Source: Alphaproteobacteria bacterium (GTDB taxonomy: Bacteria > Pseudomonadota > Alphaproteobacteria > SMXS01). Taken from it: DNA of 64,000 nt. Made by a program: the position numbers and the translations under genes. This document shows, in pieces, positions 55,766-64,000 of this stretch. The notes beneath the pieces were generated by a model, which was not told the origin of the DNA, did not search any database, and saw only the letters and a program-made list of their open reading frames with translations. The stretch is from positions 1 to 64,000 of the forward strand of contig WGNW01000010.1 of the NCBI GenBank assembly GCA_016124315.1. Reading direction: 5' to 3'. Position 1 is the first letter of the stretch; every line of letters starts with the position of its first letter.

Positions 55766-57082
55766 TCAGGGCTGCGCGTAGGAGGTGCCGAACTCCTGCG
55801 GCGCCAGGTCGACCACGTCGGCGCCCGACGGGTTGATCTGAACCACCGCGAGGCCGCGGTCGGCGACGCCGTCCGGTCCGAAGCGGAACACGCCGTCGAT
55901 GCCGGAGAAGCCCGTCGGACTGGTCAGCGCCTCGCGGCTGAACGGCCGCTCCGGCCGCAGCTTCTTGAGCGCCGCCACCAGCGAGACCGCGTCGTAGGCG
56001 ATGGTCGAGACCCGCGGCGCCGTCTCGCCGTAGACCGTCTGGAACCGCTGGGTGAAGGTCGTGCCCGCCTGCGGCGGCGGCCCCGCATACCAGGCGCCCG
56101 CCAGTTCGTGCTCGCTCTTCAGCGAGGCGTCGTCCCACAGGCCGGTGCCGAGGAACTTCACCTTGTCCGGGTCGATGTCGTAGTACGGCAGCATGGGCGC
56201 GAGCGTCTTCAGCAGCCCGCCGCCGGCGGCGATGAGCACCGCGTCGAAATCGTACTTGTAGACCGGCTGCGGCTCGGCCGGCGGCTCGCCCGGCATCGCC
56301 GGCGGCGGACTGGCGTCCGGCGGCGGCGCGATCTCCACCCGGTGCCGGGACAGCCGCTCCACCGGGTCGGCCAGGGCGGCCTCGTTCGGCTGGAACGTCT
56401 CCGTATCCACCACCGTGCCGCCATAACGGCCGGCGGCGCTGCGCAGGGCCTCGACGACCATGGTGCCGTAGGCGGACTCCGGAACCAGCGCGGCGAGCCG
56501 CTTGTAGCCCTGGTCGATGGCGTACTTGACGATCCGGTCCACTTGCTGCTGCGGCGTGAAGCCCATGATGTAGACGCCGTTGCCGGCCACCGTGCGGTCG
56601 GTGGAGAAGCCGATCAGCGGCACGCTGAACTGCTGGGCGACGGGGCCGGCGGCGCGGATCGCGTCGGCGAAGATCGGGCCGAGCAGGACCTGCGCGCCGT
56701 CGTCGATGGCATCCTGGGCGGCGCCGGCGGCGCCCCCGGACCATTCCGTATCGCGCGGCAGCAGCACGATGGTCGGGTCGCCGACGTCGAACAGGGCGAG
56801 CTGGGCGGCGTCGCGCATGGCCTCGCCCAGCGCCGCGTTGGGCCCCGACAAGGGCAGCAGGAGGCCCACCTTGGTGATGTGCTCGCCGTAGTACTTGTCG
56901 GGCTTGGGCGGCGGCGCGGGCGGCGGCGCCTCCACCGGCGGCGGCAGCGCGGCCACCTGCTGAGGCGGCGGCGCGGCGCGCACCTCCTGGCGCATGCTGG
57001 CACCGCACGCCGCCAATGGCATCATTGCGACGATCAGGAAAAGCGGGCAAAGATGGGATCTGATCAGGCGCTTCAGGGTCAT
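55766..57082 (-). CDS. Penicillin-binding-protein activator lipoprotein (LpoA/YraM-like)
   Basis: A 438-residue periplasmic-binding-fold lipoprotein. The signal peptide ends in the lipobox LAAC with acyl-Cys at position 26, followed by a Pro-rich linker (PPPVEAPPPAPPPKPDK). The rest is a two-lobed binding-protein fold (KVGLLLPLSGPNAALGEAMRDAAQLALFD, ALVPESAYGTMVVEALR). LpoA-type proteins stimulate PBP1A from the outer membrane; the alphaproteobacterial relatives keep only the C-terminal binding-fold domain, as here. It is divergent from rsmI across 55 bases, the same pairing as lpoA-rsmI elsewhere. The start at 57082 places the lipobox correctly. Confidence 0.85.
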   Translation of the reverse strand: MTLKRLIRSHLCPLFLIVAMMPLAACGASMRQEVRAAPPPQQVAALPPPVEAPPPAPPPKPDKYYGEHITKVGLLLPLSGPNAALGEAMRDAAQLALFDVGDPTIVLLPRDTEWSGGAAGAAQDAIDDGAQVLLGPIFADAIRAAGPVAQQFSVPLIGFSTDRTVAGNGVYIMGFTPQQQVDRIVKYAIDQGYKRLAALVPESAYGTMVVEALRSAAGRYGGTVVDTETFQPNEAALADPVERLSRHRVEIAPPPDASPPPAMPGEPPAEPQPVYKYDFDAVLIAAGGGLLKTLAPMLPYYDIDPDKVKFLGTGLWDDASLKSEHELAGAWYAGPPPQAGTTFTQRFQTVYGETAPRVSTIAYDAVSLVAALKKLRPERPFSREALTSPTGFSGIDGVFRFGPDGVADRGLAVVQINPSGADVVDLAPQEFGTSYAQP

Positions 57083-57137
57083 GGTCGGCTCGCGTCGTGG
57101 GCACCTGGTCGAGGGTGAGCAGGAGTGCCGGACGACT

Positions 57138-58004
57138 ATGGAAGCCCCTGAAGGCCAAGTCAAACTCGCGCCGGGCCTCTATCTGGTCGCGACGCCGATC
57201 GGCAACCTGCGCGACATCACCCTGCGCGCCCGCGACGTGCTGCGCGGCGCCGACGTGATCGCCTGCGAGGACACCCGCGTCACGCGGCGCCTGCTCGACC
57301 GTTACGACATCGCAACCCCGCTGGTCCGCTACGACGACCACAGCGGCGACGGCGACCGGCGGCGGCTGCTGGACAGGGTCGCTTCGGGCGAGGCGGTGGC
57401 ACTGGCCAGCGACGCCGGCACGCCGCTGGTGTCCGATCCGGGCTTCAAGCTGGTGCGCGCCGCCGTCGCGGAGGGACTCGACGTGGTGCCCGTGCCCGGT
57501 CCGTCGTCGGTGCTGGCGGCGCTCTGCCTGGCCGGGCTGCCCACCGACCGCTTCAGCTTCGCCGGCTTCCTGCCCGAGAAGGCCGCCGGCCGCCAGGCGG
57601 CGCTCGCCGACGCGCTGGGCCTGCCGGGCACGGTCGTCGCCTTCGAGGCGGCGCGGCGGCTGCCCGGCTGCCTGGCGGACCTGGCGGCGCTCGATCCCGG
57701 CCGTCCCGTGGTGGTGGCTCGCGAGCTCACCAAGCGGTTCGAGGAGGCGGTGCGCGGCAGCGCCGCCGAACTGGCCGAGCGCTACCGGAAAGAAGGGCCG
57801 CCCCGCGGCGAGGTGGTGCTGGTGATCGGCCCGCCGGCCGAGGCGGACGCCGGTGCCGCCGACCTGGATTCGGCCCTGCGCGCGGCGCTGCGCGACCTCA
57901 GCGTCAAGGAGGCGGCCAGCGCCGTCGCCTACATGACGGGCCGCAAGCGGCGCGAGGTCTACGCCCGCGCCGTCGAGCTGTCGAAGGAACGGGACGGGCG
58001 ATGA
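57138..58004 (+). CDS. rsmI: 16S rRNA (cytidine1402-2'-O)-methyltransferase
   Basis: A 288-residue SAM-dependent methyltransferase. LYLVATPIGNLRDITLRARDVL is the family N-terminus, and ALASDAGTPLVSDPGFKLVRAAV and VVPVPGPSSVLAALCLAGLP are the tetrapyrrole-methylase-like SAM motifs. It methylates C1402 of 16S rRNA. It overlaps the yraN-like gene by 4 bases (ATGA). The ATG at 57138 is the only start that keeps the N-terminal motif near residue 15. Confidence 0.95.
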   Translation: MEAPEGQVKLAPGLYLVATPIGNLRDITLRARDVLRGADVIACEDTRVTRRLLDRYDIATPLVRYDDHSGDGDRRRLLDRVASGEAVALASDAGTPLVSDPGFKLVRAAVAEGLDVVPVPGPSSVLAALCLAGLPTDRFSFAGFLPEKAAGRQAALADALGLPGTVVAFEAARRLPGCLADLAALDPGRPVVVARELTKRFEEAVRGSAAELAERYRKEGPPRGEVVLVIGPPAEADAGAADLDSALRAALRDLSVKEAASAVAYMTGRKRREVYARAVELSKERDGR

Positions 58005-58372
58005 GCCGCGGCACCGCCGAGCGGCGCCGCGCCTGGACCGCCGGCAGACGGGCCGAGACCCTGTGCGCCTGGTGGCTGCGGCTGAAGGGCTACCGCATCC
58101 TGACGCGCAACTGGAAGACGCCGTCGGGCGAGGCCGACATCGTCGCCCGGCGCGGCCGGCTGCTGGTGTTCGTCGAGGTGAAGGCCCGCGCCACCCACGG
58201 CGCCGGCCTGGAGGCCGTCTCGCCGCGGCAGCAGAAGCGGGTGCGCCGCGCCGCCGAGATCTTCGTCGCCGCCCATCCCCGCTGGGCCGCGCTCGACATG
58301 CGCTTCGACATCATGACGATTGCGCCGGGCGGCTGGCCGACCCATAGTCCCGGCGCTTGGGGATATGACTAG
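58001..58372 (+). CDS. YraN family (UPF0102) nuclease-fold protein
   Basis: A 123-residue UPF0102 protein. GRRAETLCAWWLRLKGYRILTRNWKTPSGEADIVARRGRLLVFVEVKAR includes the PD-(D/E)-x-K-like core E-A-D and E-V-K. The fold is that of Holliday-junction resolvase-like endonucleases, but no activity has been firmly shown. It overlaps rsmI by 4 bases and precedes gshB by 9 bases, the usual order. Confidence 0.93.
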   Translation: MSRGTAERRRAWTAGRRAETLCAWWLRLKGYRILTRNWKTPSGEADIVARRGRLLVFVEVKARATHGAGLEAVSPRQQKRVRRAAEIFVAAHPRWAALDMRFDIMTIAPGGWPTHSPGAWGYD

Positions 58373-58381
58373 GAGCCCGGA

Positions 58382-59329
58382 ATGAGCTTGGCCGTCGCCA
58401 TCCAGATGGACCCGATCGCGGGCATCAACATCAGCGCCGACAGCACCTTCGCGCTGGCGCTGGAGGCCCAGCGCCGCGGCCACGGCCTCTACTACTACCT
58501 GCCGCGCGACCTCAGCTTCGTCCACGGCCGGGTGGTCGCCCGCGCCCATCCGCTGACCGTGCGCCGCGAGCCCGGCAACCACTTCACCCTGGGCGCCGAG
58601 GAGGTGATCGACCTCGCCACCTTCGACGTGGTGCTGCTGCGCCAGGACCCGCCCTTCGACATGGACTACATCACCACCACCCACCTGCTGGAGCACGTCC
58701 ACCCGGACACGCTGGTGGTGAACGATCCCATGCATGTGCGCAACGCGCCGGAGAAGCTGTTCGTCACCCGCTTCCCCGAGCTGATGCCGCCCACCCTGAT
58801 CAGCGCCTCGAAGCGCGACGTCGAGGCGTTCCGCGCCGAGCACAAGGACATCATCATGAAGCCGCTGTTCGGCAACGGCGGCGCCGGCGTGTTCCGGGTG
58901 CGCGAGGACGACGAGAACTTCAACTCGCTGTTCGAGATGTTCACCCAGTTCTACGTCGAGCCCATCGTGGTGCAGCGCTACGTGCCCGAGGTGCGGCTCG
59001 GCGACAAGCGCATCATCCTGGTCGACGGCAAGGCGGTGGGCGCCATCAACCGGGTGCCGGCGGCGGGCGAGAGCCGCTCCAACATGCATGTGGGCGGCCG
59101 CGCCGAGAAGTCGTCCCTCACCCGGCGCGAGCACGAAATCTGCGAGGCCATCGGCCCGGCGCTGGCGGAACGCGGCCTGATCTTCGTCGGCATCGACGTG
59201 ATCGGCCGCTACCTCACCGAGATCAACGTCACCTCGCCCACCGGCATCCAGGAGATCGACCGGTTCGACGGCGCCAACCTCTCCGGCCTGATCTGGGACG
59301 CCATCGAGGCGCGGCGCGCAAGACGATAG
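58382..59329 (+). CDS. gshB: Glutathione synthetase
   Basis: A 315-residue ATP-grasp enzyme joining gamma-glutamylcysteine and glycine. [32 protein letters not shown] is the N-terminal domain; [17 protein letters not shown] is the ATP-grasp loop, and [20 protein letters not shown] is the substrate site. The length equals that of Gram-negative GshB (about 316). It closes the conserved rsmI-yraN-gshB run. Confidence 0.97.
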   Translation: MSLAVAIQMDPIAGINISADSTFALALEAQRRGHGLYYYLPRDLSFVHGRVVARAHPLTVRREPGNHFTLGAEEVIDLATFDVVLLRQDPPFDMDYITTTHLLEHVHPDTLVVNDPMHVRNAPEKLFVTRFPELMPPTLISASKRDVEAFRAEHKDIIMKPLFGNGGAGVFRVREDDENFNSLFEMFTQFYVEPIVVQRYVPEVRLGDKRIILVDGKAVGAINRVPAAGESRSNMHVGGRAEKSSLTRREHEICEAIGPALAERGLIFVGIDVIGRYLTEINVTSPTGIQEIDRFDGANLSGLIWDAIEARRARR

Positions 59330-59417
59330 CGCCGCACCGGCCCGGCGCGCGCGGTTCCTAACGCACCCGGAACAGAGTATCATTGCCCGGCTGGGGGCCC
59401 GGAGGGGGAGGCGCATC

Positions 59418-61004
59418 ATGGATGCGGCGACCGTGCAGGATGGCGCCCGGCTGGCGGCATCGATCTACCGTGCGCTCGTCGGGGAGCGCGCCAGCGACAA
59501 GTACAAGGCCCGCGAGATCGCCACCGCGCCCGGCAGCGGCGTCGATCGCGGCGCGCTGCGCGCGCTGCTCATGCAGGGAATCTCGGGCCCGTTCGCGGCC
59601 GGCAAGGAAGACGAGAACGAGGACGAGTCCATTCGGGCGACCCGGTCCTGGCTGGTGGGCGTGCTCGCCTGCCTCTCGCTGGGGGACGACGCCGCCACCG
59701 CCATGGCGGCCGCCCATGTGGAGAAGGAAGGCGAACCCTATCACTGGGCGCGCTACTGGGCGCTGGAAGGGCTGATCTTCTGCGGCAGCCCGGTGGTCGA
59801 GGAGGCTGCGCGCAAGGCGGCCGCCCATCTGGCAGATCCGCTGGTATCGCTTCTCGCCGACGCTTTCCTCGCCTCGCGCGGCGACCGGAAGGCGCTTGCC
59901 AAGGTGCGCAAGGCGCTCGGATCAGACGGCGACGAGACGTGGTTCGCGCTGCGTGCGCTCCGCATCGTTCCGCTGCAGGCCACGGTGCCGGCGCTTTGCG
60001 ACATCGTCCGCGGCGGCGACTATTCGGACGTCACGTATGACGCGGTCATGGCGCTGGGCCGGGTCCCAGCCGAGTGGAACCATGCGACCGCCGCCGCCCA
60101 GATCCTGTCGGCCGCCGTCGTCTCCATGCAGGGCGCGCCCTGGAAGGACGGCATGCGCACCGGCGCGATCAACGGTCTGGGCAACCTGCGGGTCGAGAGT
60201 GCCGCGCCGCTGCTCGTCCAGGAGCTGGCCGACGACAATCCCGCCGTGGTCCGCGAGGCGGCCCGCGCGCTCGAGCGCATCCTCGGCCTGGGCGTCGCCG
60301 TCACGCGGGTGACCGAGGCGGCGGCGCGCTCGGACGACGGCGGGCTGATCGCGTATGGCCGGGCGCTGCGCTGGCTCGACCGCGACGCCGTCGCCGAGGA
60401 GCTGGAGGCGCTGATGGGCGTCGGCGCGCCGCGCCAGCAGGAAGCGGCCCGCGCGCTGCTCGCCGAGCTGGGCGGCGCCGTCGCGTTCCAGAAGCTGCGC
60501 GCGCGAGCCGACGTCATGAAGCAGTACTCGGACGTGCTGGAAAAGGCCGAGGAGAAGATCCGCGAGCTGTTCGAAACCTCGGTACGCGAGGCTCAGCGCG
60601 GCTTCCACCTCGCCGTCGTCATGGATGTGACCGTGTTCTCCACGGGCGTGCTGCTGCTGCTGGGCAGCGCCTGCTACGCACTGCTGATGAAGGGCGACCT
60701 GAGCAGCTGGGCGGGCGTGGGCGTCGCCGGCGGGACCGGCGTGCTCGGCATCGTCTACGGCGTCCTGATCGCCAACCCGCGCAAGCAGGTGCGCGAGTCG
60801 GTCGATCATCTGATGCGGGTGAAGATGGTGTTCCTCGCCTATCTGCGCCGCCTGCACCAGGCCGACCAGGCCTATGCGCGCCGCCTGCTCGACGACCGGC
60901 CGGTGACGGTGGACGAGGTGCAGGGATTTTCCGCCGCCGTCGGCACGATCATGGACCAGACCCTGGCCCAGCCGCTCAACGGCGAGCCGGCACCCGGCCG
61001 GTGA
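59418..61004 (+). CDS. HEAT-repeat protein with C-terminal membrane hairpin, unknown function
   Basis: A 528-residue protein in three parts. Residues 1-100 are unassigned. Residues about 100-350 contain helical HEAT-like repeats (WARYWALEGLIFCGSPVVEEAARKAA, AINGLGNLRVESAAPLLVQELADD). A charged coiled coil (LEKAEEKIRELFETSVREAQRG) leads to two membrane helices at about 396-420 and 431-452, and the cytoplasmic tail NPRKQVRESVDHLMRVKMVFLAYLRRLHQADQAYARRLL. The helix pair plus N-P-x-x-x-x-x-x-S-x-x-x-L tail resembles membrane domains seen at the end of some bacterial conflict proteins; this is recognition by eye only. GGAGGGGGAGG precedes the ATG. Confidence 0.75.
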   Translation: MDAATVQDGARLAASIYRALVGERASDKYKAREIATAPGSGVDRGALRALLMQGISGPFAAGKEDENEDESIRATRSWLVGVLACLSLGDDAATAMAAAHVEKEGEPYHWARYWALEGLIFCGSPVVEEAARKAAAHLADPLVSLLADAFLASRGDRKALAKVRKALGSDGDETWFALRALRIVPLQATVPALCDIVRGGDYSDVTYDAVMALGRVPAEWNHATAAAQILSAAVVSMQGAPWKDGMRTGAINGLGNLRVESAAPLLVQELADDNPAVVREAARALERILGLGVAVTRVTEAAARSDDGGLIAYGRALRWLDRDAVAEELEALMGVGAPRQQEAARALLAELGGAVAFQKLRARADVMKQYSDVLEKAEEKIRELFETSVREAQRGFHLAVVMDVTVFSTGVLLLLGSACYALLMKGDLSSWAGVGVAGGTGVLGIVYGVLIANPRKQVRESVDHLMRVKMVFLAYLRRLHQADQAYARRLLDDRPVTVDEVQGFSAAVGTIMDQTLAQPLNGEPAPGR

Positions 61005-61125
61005 CGAACAAAGCCCGCTGACCGATTGGCGCGTTCACGCCGGGCCGCGATGGAACCGGACCCCTGCGAATTCCGTTGCTGTTTCGCCAAAACAACCCAA
61101 TATCTTGTAGCTGAGGAGCGCGGCG

Positions 61126-61827
61126 ATGGACCTGAGTGGGGTGTTCGACAATTCCGGCAGCGTGCAGGGTCCGACCTACGCGGACCTGCACCGGGAGTTC
61201 CAGTCGGCATTCTCCTACCGCCCCGAAGCGCTTCCCCAGGACGACCTGCCCGATGGCCGCGGCCACACGGTGCTGGTGGTGCCCGGCCTGCTCACCAACG
61301 ACAATTTCACCACCGACCTTCGGACCTTCCTCGAGGGCTGCAACTACCGCGCCGAGGGCTGGGCGCTGGGCGTGAACTGGGGCCCGACGCCGCGCCTCGT
61401 GGGCGGCCTGGCCGACCGGCTGGCCGAACTCAACGAACGCGAGGGCGGCCCGGTGAGCGTGGTGGGCGTCAGCATGGGCGGCGTGCTGGTGCGCAACCTG
61501 GCCCACGACTTCCCCGACCGCATCCGCCGCCTCGCCACCATCTGCAGCCCGGTGCGCTTTCCCACCGCCTCGTCCCTCGAGCCGGTGGTGCGGCTGCTGT
61601 CGCCGTTCTACGCCCCCGACCTGTCGGCGGCGCGCTACGCCCTGCCGCTGCCGGTGCCGACCATGGCGGTCTACACCCGCGACGACGGCCTGATCGCCTG
61701 GGAGACGTGCAAGGGCGCCGAGAGCGACTGCCACGAGGTGGAGGTGGAGGGCGGCCACGTCACCATCTGCCGCAATCCCCAGGTGCAGCTCGCCGTGGCC
61801 GACTGGCTCGGCCGCGACCTTCCCTGA
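61126..61827 (+). CDS. Alpha/beta hydrolase
   Basis: A 233-residue alpha/beta hydrolase. The nucleophile elbow is VVGVSMGGVLVRNLAHDF, the acid region is AVYTRDDGLIAW and the histidine is in VEGGHVTICRNP. VLVVPGLLTNDNFTTDLRTFLEGC resembles lipase/PGAP1-like proteins in which the lid region is short. No signal peptide or membrane anchor. It stands alone 121 bases after the HEAT-repeat gene; substrate unknown, lipid or polyester likely. GAGGAGCG precedes the ATG. Confidence 0.85.
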   Translation: MDLSGVFDNSGSVQGPTYADLHREFQSAFSYRPEALPQDDLPDGRGHTVLVVPGLLTNDNFTTDLRTFLEGCNYRAEGWALGVNWGPTPRLVGGLADRLAELNEREGGPVSVVGVSMGGVLVRNLAHDFPDRIRRLATICSPVRFPTASSLEPVVRLLSPFYAPDLSAARYALPLPVPTMAVYTRDDGLIAWETCKGAESDCHEVEVEGGHVTICRNPQVQLAVADWLGRDLP

Positions 61828-61846
61828 CGCCGGCGAGGGCGCGCCC

Positions 61847-62317
61847 GTGACCCAGCCCGCCGAGGTCGAGTACGCCTCCCAGGACTACCAGGACTGGCTG
61901 GCCGACCTGAAGGCGACCGCCCTGCTGCAGACCCACAACCAGGCCCAGGCGATCATGCGCGGCGTGTTCCAGGAGTTGCGCCGCCACATGGGCACGGAGG
62001 CAGTGCTCGGATTCGCCGATTCCCTGCCGCCGCTGCCCCGCGGCATCTTCCTGGAGAAGTGGCGGCCGGCGCCGCCGGCGCCGCTCGCCTCGGCCGGCGA
62101 CTTCGCCGCGTCCCTCGCGGCGCACCTGGCGCCGCACGTGATCCCGCCGGAGTCGGCGGCGGCGGACGTCTTCGCCGTGCTCGCCCGCCACGCCGGCCCG
62201 GCGCGCGCGGCGGCCATGGCCGCCGCCCTGCCGGCGGCGCTGCTGCCGCTCTGGCCGCCCCAGGTGCCGCGCTCGCCGCCGCCGCCCTCATACATGCGCA
62301 AGGGCGCCGCCGACTGA
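61847..62317 (+). CDS. DUF2267-like protein
   Basis: A 156-residue protein. TALLQTHNQAQAIMRGVFQELRRHMGTEAVLGFADSLPPLPRGIFLEKW is a recognisable DUF2267 motif (A-x-x-x-x-x-A-x-x-x-L-x-x-L-x-x-R-x-x-x-x-x-A-x-x-x-A-x-x-L-P-x-x-x-R). The C-terminal third is Ala/Pro-rich and less conserved. Start is GTG, 20 bases after the hydrolase stop. The function of DUF2267 is unknown; members are associated with stress and membrane-bound loci. Confidence 0.75.
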   Translation: MTQPAEVEYASQDYQDWLADLKATALLQTHNQAQAIMRGVFQELRRHMGTEAVLGFADSLPPLPRGIFLEKWRPAPPAPLASAGDFAASLAAHLAPHVIPPESAAADVFAVLARHAGPARAAAMAAALPAALLPLWPPQVPRSPPPPSYMRKGAAD

Positions 62318-62378
62318 CTCGTGCCGGCCGTGCCGAGCGGCTATGCTGCCCGCCTGTTCACCGGGGAGGGAGACGACC

Positions 62379-63188
62379 GTGAGACCGTTGGCGCTGCACC
62401 AGATCACCGCAATGGAAGCCTCGCCGCCCGACCTGCTGTCGATCGCGGCGGAGGTCGGATGCGCCAACGCCTGCGTGTTCGTGCATCTGCCGACTCCGAA
62501 CGTGCCCTTCCCCGCCGTCACCCGCGCCATGCTGGGGGAGATGCGCGCCCGCATGGCCGACACCGGCGTCGGCGTGAGCAACATCGAGTATTTCCCGTTG
62601 ATGGCCGACACCGACGTGGCCGACTTCCGCGCCGCCCTCGACCTGGGCGCCGAGCTCTCCGCCCACCGGCTGGTGACCCACATCCACGACCCGGACGACA
62701 TGCGCGCCGCGGCGAGGCTGGCGGCGCTGGCCGACCTGGCCGCCGAGCGCGGCCTCGACGTCGGCCTGGAGTTCATGGGCCTGACGCCGGCATGCAACTC
62801 CATCGCCCGCGCCGTGCGCTTCGTCGAGCTGGCCGCCCGGCCCAATGTCGGCATCGCCGTCGACTGCCTGCACGTGGTGCGCACCGGCGGCACGGCAGAG
62901 CAGCTGGCCGCCGTGCCCGCCGAGCTGTTCAGCTACGGCCAGCTCTGCGACGGCCCGGACATGTCGGTGCAGGCCGACTACCTGCCCGAGGCGATGGACC
63001 GCATGGTCCCCGGCGACGGCGTGTTCCCGATCCGCGCCCTGGTGGAGGCGACGCCCGCCGCCGTGCCCTTCGACGTGGAGGTGCCGTCGCTCACTGGCCA
63101 GCAGGCGGGCGTCCCGGCCCTGGAGCGCGCCAGGAAGGCCGCCGAGGCCGGCCGCAGGATTCTCGACGCGGCCAGGCCGACGCGGTAG
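62379..63188 (+). CDS. Sugar-phosphate isomerase/epimerase-like TIM-barrel protein
   Basis: A 269-residue AP-endonuclease-2-type TIM barrel. Metal-binding acidic and His positions are suggested by LGLEFMGLTPACNS (Glu), VGIAVDCLHVVRTGG (Asp, His) and VPFDVEVPSLTGQQ (Glu). Relatives include xylose-isomerase-like epimerases and 4-hydroxyphenylpyruvate-linked IolI proteins. The start is GTG at 62379, with GGGGAGGGAG 6 or more bases upstream. It stands before comM with a 134-base gap that holds one repeat-like hairpin (63207-63232). Confidence 0.83.
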   Translation: MRPLALHQITAMEASPPDLLSIAAEVGCANACVFVHLPTPNVPFPAVTRAMLGEMRARMADTGVGVSNIEYFPLMADTDVADFRAALDLGAELSAHRLVTHIHDPDDMRAAARLAALADLAAERGLDVGLEFMGLTPACNSIARAVRFVELAARPNVGIAVDCLHVVRTGGTAEQLAAVPAELFSYGQLCDGPDMSVQADYLPEAMDRMVPGDGVFPIRALVEATPAAVPFDVEVPSLTGQQAGVPALERARKAAEAGRRILDAARPTR

Positions 63189-63322
63189 GCGGTCCCACTT
63201 TCCTGGTCGTGCCCGGCTTGTCCGGGTATGACGTCGAGAGAGGGTTCAGGCACCTCAGTCGTTGCGTTCCCCCTTCGTACCCGTAAGATGGCTGGCGGAT
63301 TAAGCCGGCGTTCCGGGGACGC

Positions 63323-64000
63323 ATGACCGCTCATATCAGCACCGTCGCATTCTTCGGCATCGAGGCGAGGCTGGTGGACGTGCAGGTGCAGATGACCGGC
63401 GGCGCCGTCGCCTTCAACCTGGTGGGCCTGCCCGACAAGGCGGTGGCCGAATCCCGCGAGCGGGTGCGCGGCGCGCTTTCCGCCATCGGCCTGTCGCTGC
63501 CGCCCAAGCGCATCACCGTCAACCTGGCGCCGGCCGACCTGCCCAAGGAGGGCAGCCATTTCGACCCGCCGATCGCGCTGGGCATGCTGGCGGCCATGGG
63601 CGTGCTGCCGTCGGACGTGGCCGACCGCTACTGCGTGCTGGGCGAGCTGGGCCTCGACGGCTCGATCGCCGCCGTCTCCGGCGTGCTGCTGGCGGCGCTG
63701 AAGGCGGGCGACGAGGGCCTTGGGCTGATCTGCCCCGCCGCCTGCGGCGCCGAGGCGGCCTGGGTCGGCACCGTCGACGTGGTGGCGGCGCCCAACCTCA
63801 TCGCGCTGGTCAACCACCTCAAGGGCGCCCAGGTGCTGGCCGCGCCCGAGCCGCGCATCGCCGAGGGCCCGAACGACGCGCCCGACCTGCGCGACATCAA
63901 GGGCCAGGAGGCCGCCAAGCGGGCGCTGGAGGTGGCGGCGGCCGGCGGCCACAATTTGCTGATGGTCGGCCCGCCCGGCTCCGGCAAGTCCATGCTGGCG
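63323..64000 (+). CDS. ComM/YifB-family AAA+ ATPase, N-terminal part
   Basis: The first 226 residues of a Mg-chelatase-like AAA+ protein; it runs off the right edge. [50 protein letters not shown] is the ComM N-terminus, and [38 protein letters not shown] brings Walker A (GPPGSGKS) to within four residues of the edge. ComM is a hexameric helicase that promotes branch migration during natural transformation. The ATG is the only start giving the conserved N-terminus. Confidence 0.95.
   Translation, partial: MTAHISTVAFFGIEARLVDVQVQMTGGAVAFNLVGLPDKAVAESRERVRGALSAIGLSLPPKRITVNLAPADLPKEGSHFDPPIALGMLAAMGVLPSDVADRYCVLGELGLDGSIAAVSGVLLAALKAGDEGLGLICPAACGAEAAWVGTVDVVAAPNLIALVNHLKGAQVLAAPEPRIAEGPNDAPDLRDIKGQEAAKRALEVAAAGGHNLLMVGPPGSGKSMLA

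Noticed and set aside
63207..63232. Hairpin before comM as a terminator
   Set aside because: It has no T tract and resembles the extra hairpin in REP block B, so it is more likely a repeat remnant.

Overview
The window is about 70% GC, has almost no non-coding slack, and carries only bacterial genes. The housekeeping block at the right end (grpE-hrcA / rph-rdgB-hemW / PBP-activator lipoprotein / rsmI-yraN-gshB / comM) is a typical alphaproteobacterial neighbourhood. FixL/FixJ plus an FNR/FixK-type regulator, a TonB receptor and catabolic oxygenases also fit a free-living, metabolically versatile alphaproteobacterium. Genus cannot be set from the sequence alone.

Region 1 (1-22.5 kb) looks like a low-oxygen / energy-reserve module. 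It holds the start of a class III alcohol dehydrogenase, a small coiled-coil protein, and a complete N-type (probably Na+-translocating) F-ATPase operon in the order atpD-C-Q-R-B-E-F-A-G. Next come glycogen genes (two unrelated glucan phosphorylases, glgA, glgX). A regulatory cluster follows: a Crp/FNR-type regulator divergent from a haem-PAS FixL, then FixJ and a lone receiver protein. An alpha/beta hydrolase-phosphoribosyltransferase pair, a DksA/TraR zinc-finger protein and a rhodanese complete it. Three perfect TTGA-N6-TCAA boxes (7393, 11805, 20303) and one near-perfect box (389) sit in front of the ATPase operon, between glgA and glgX, in front of the hydrolase pair and near the window start. 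This suggests that the O2-sensing cluster inside the region controls its neighbours.

Region 2 (22.5-45.2 kb) is catabolic. A TetR-type unit contains a TonB receptor, Rieske oxygenase 1, a CMD-family protein, an ABM-family protein, TetR and a SnoaL-like protein; a shared palindrome TTGGTCA-N2-TGACCAA (second copy with one mismatch) precedes both the receptor and the oxygenase. A long minus-strand run follows: MarR, flavoprotein, two MaoC/FAS1-like dehydratases, AidB-like acyl-CoA dehydrogenase, Rieske oxygenase 2, TetR, CaiB/BaiF CoA-transferase and nitroreductase. Divergent from MarR are a BNR-repeat protein paired with a MoaD-like protein, a VOC protein, Rieske oxygenase 3, a chloroperoxidase-like hydrolase and two tandem-EthD paralogues. 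The substrate is unknown; no ferredoxin or reductase partner is in the window.

Region 3 (42.8-48.9 kb) is a variable zone. Four blocks of inverted REP-like repeats surround the EthD genes, an AT-rich single-gene island coding for a KAP-like P-loop NTPase (45196-46884), an enoyl-CoA hydratase and a small GIY-YIG nuclease. The island is the clearest foreign DNA in the window and a possible defence gene.

Region 4 (48.9-64 kb) is the conserved housekeeping block. It is interrupted by a stand-alone A-T-TE NRPS-like enzyme and followed by a HEAT-repeat membrane protein of unknown function, an alpha/beta hydrolase, a DUF2267-like protein, a TIM-barrel protein and the truncated start of comM. No tRNA, rRNA, CRISPR array, transposase or replication origin was recognised.
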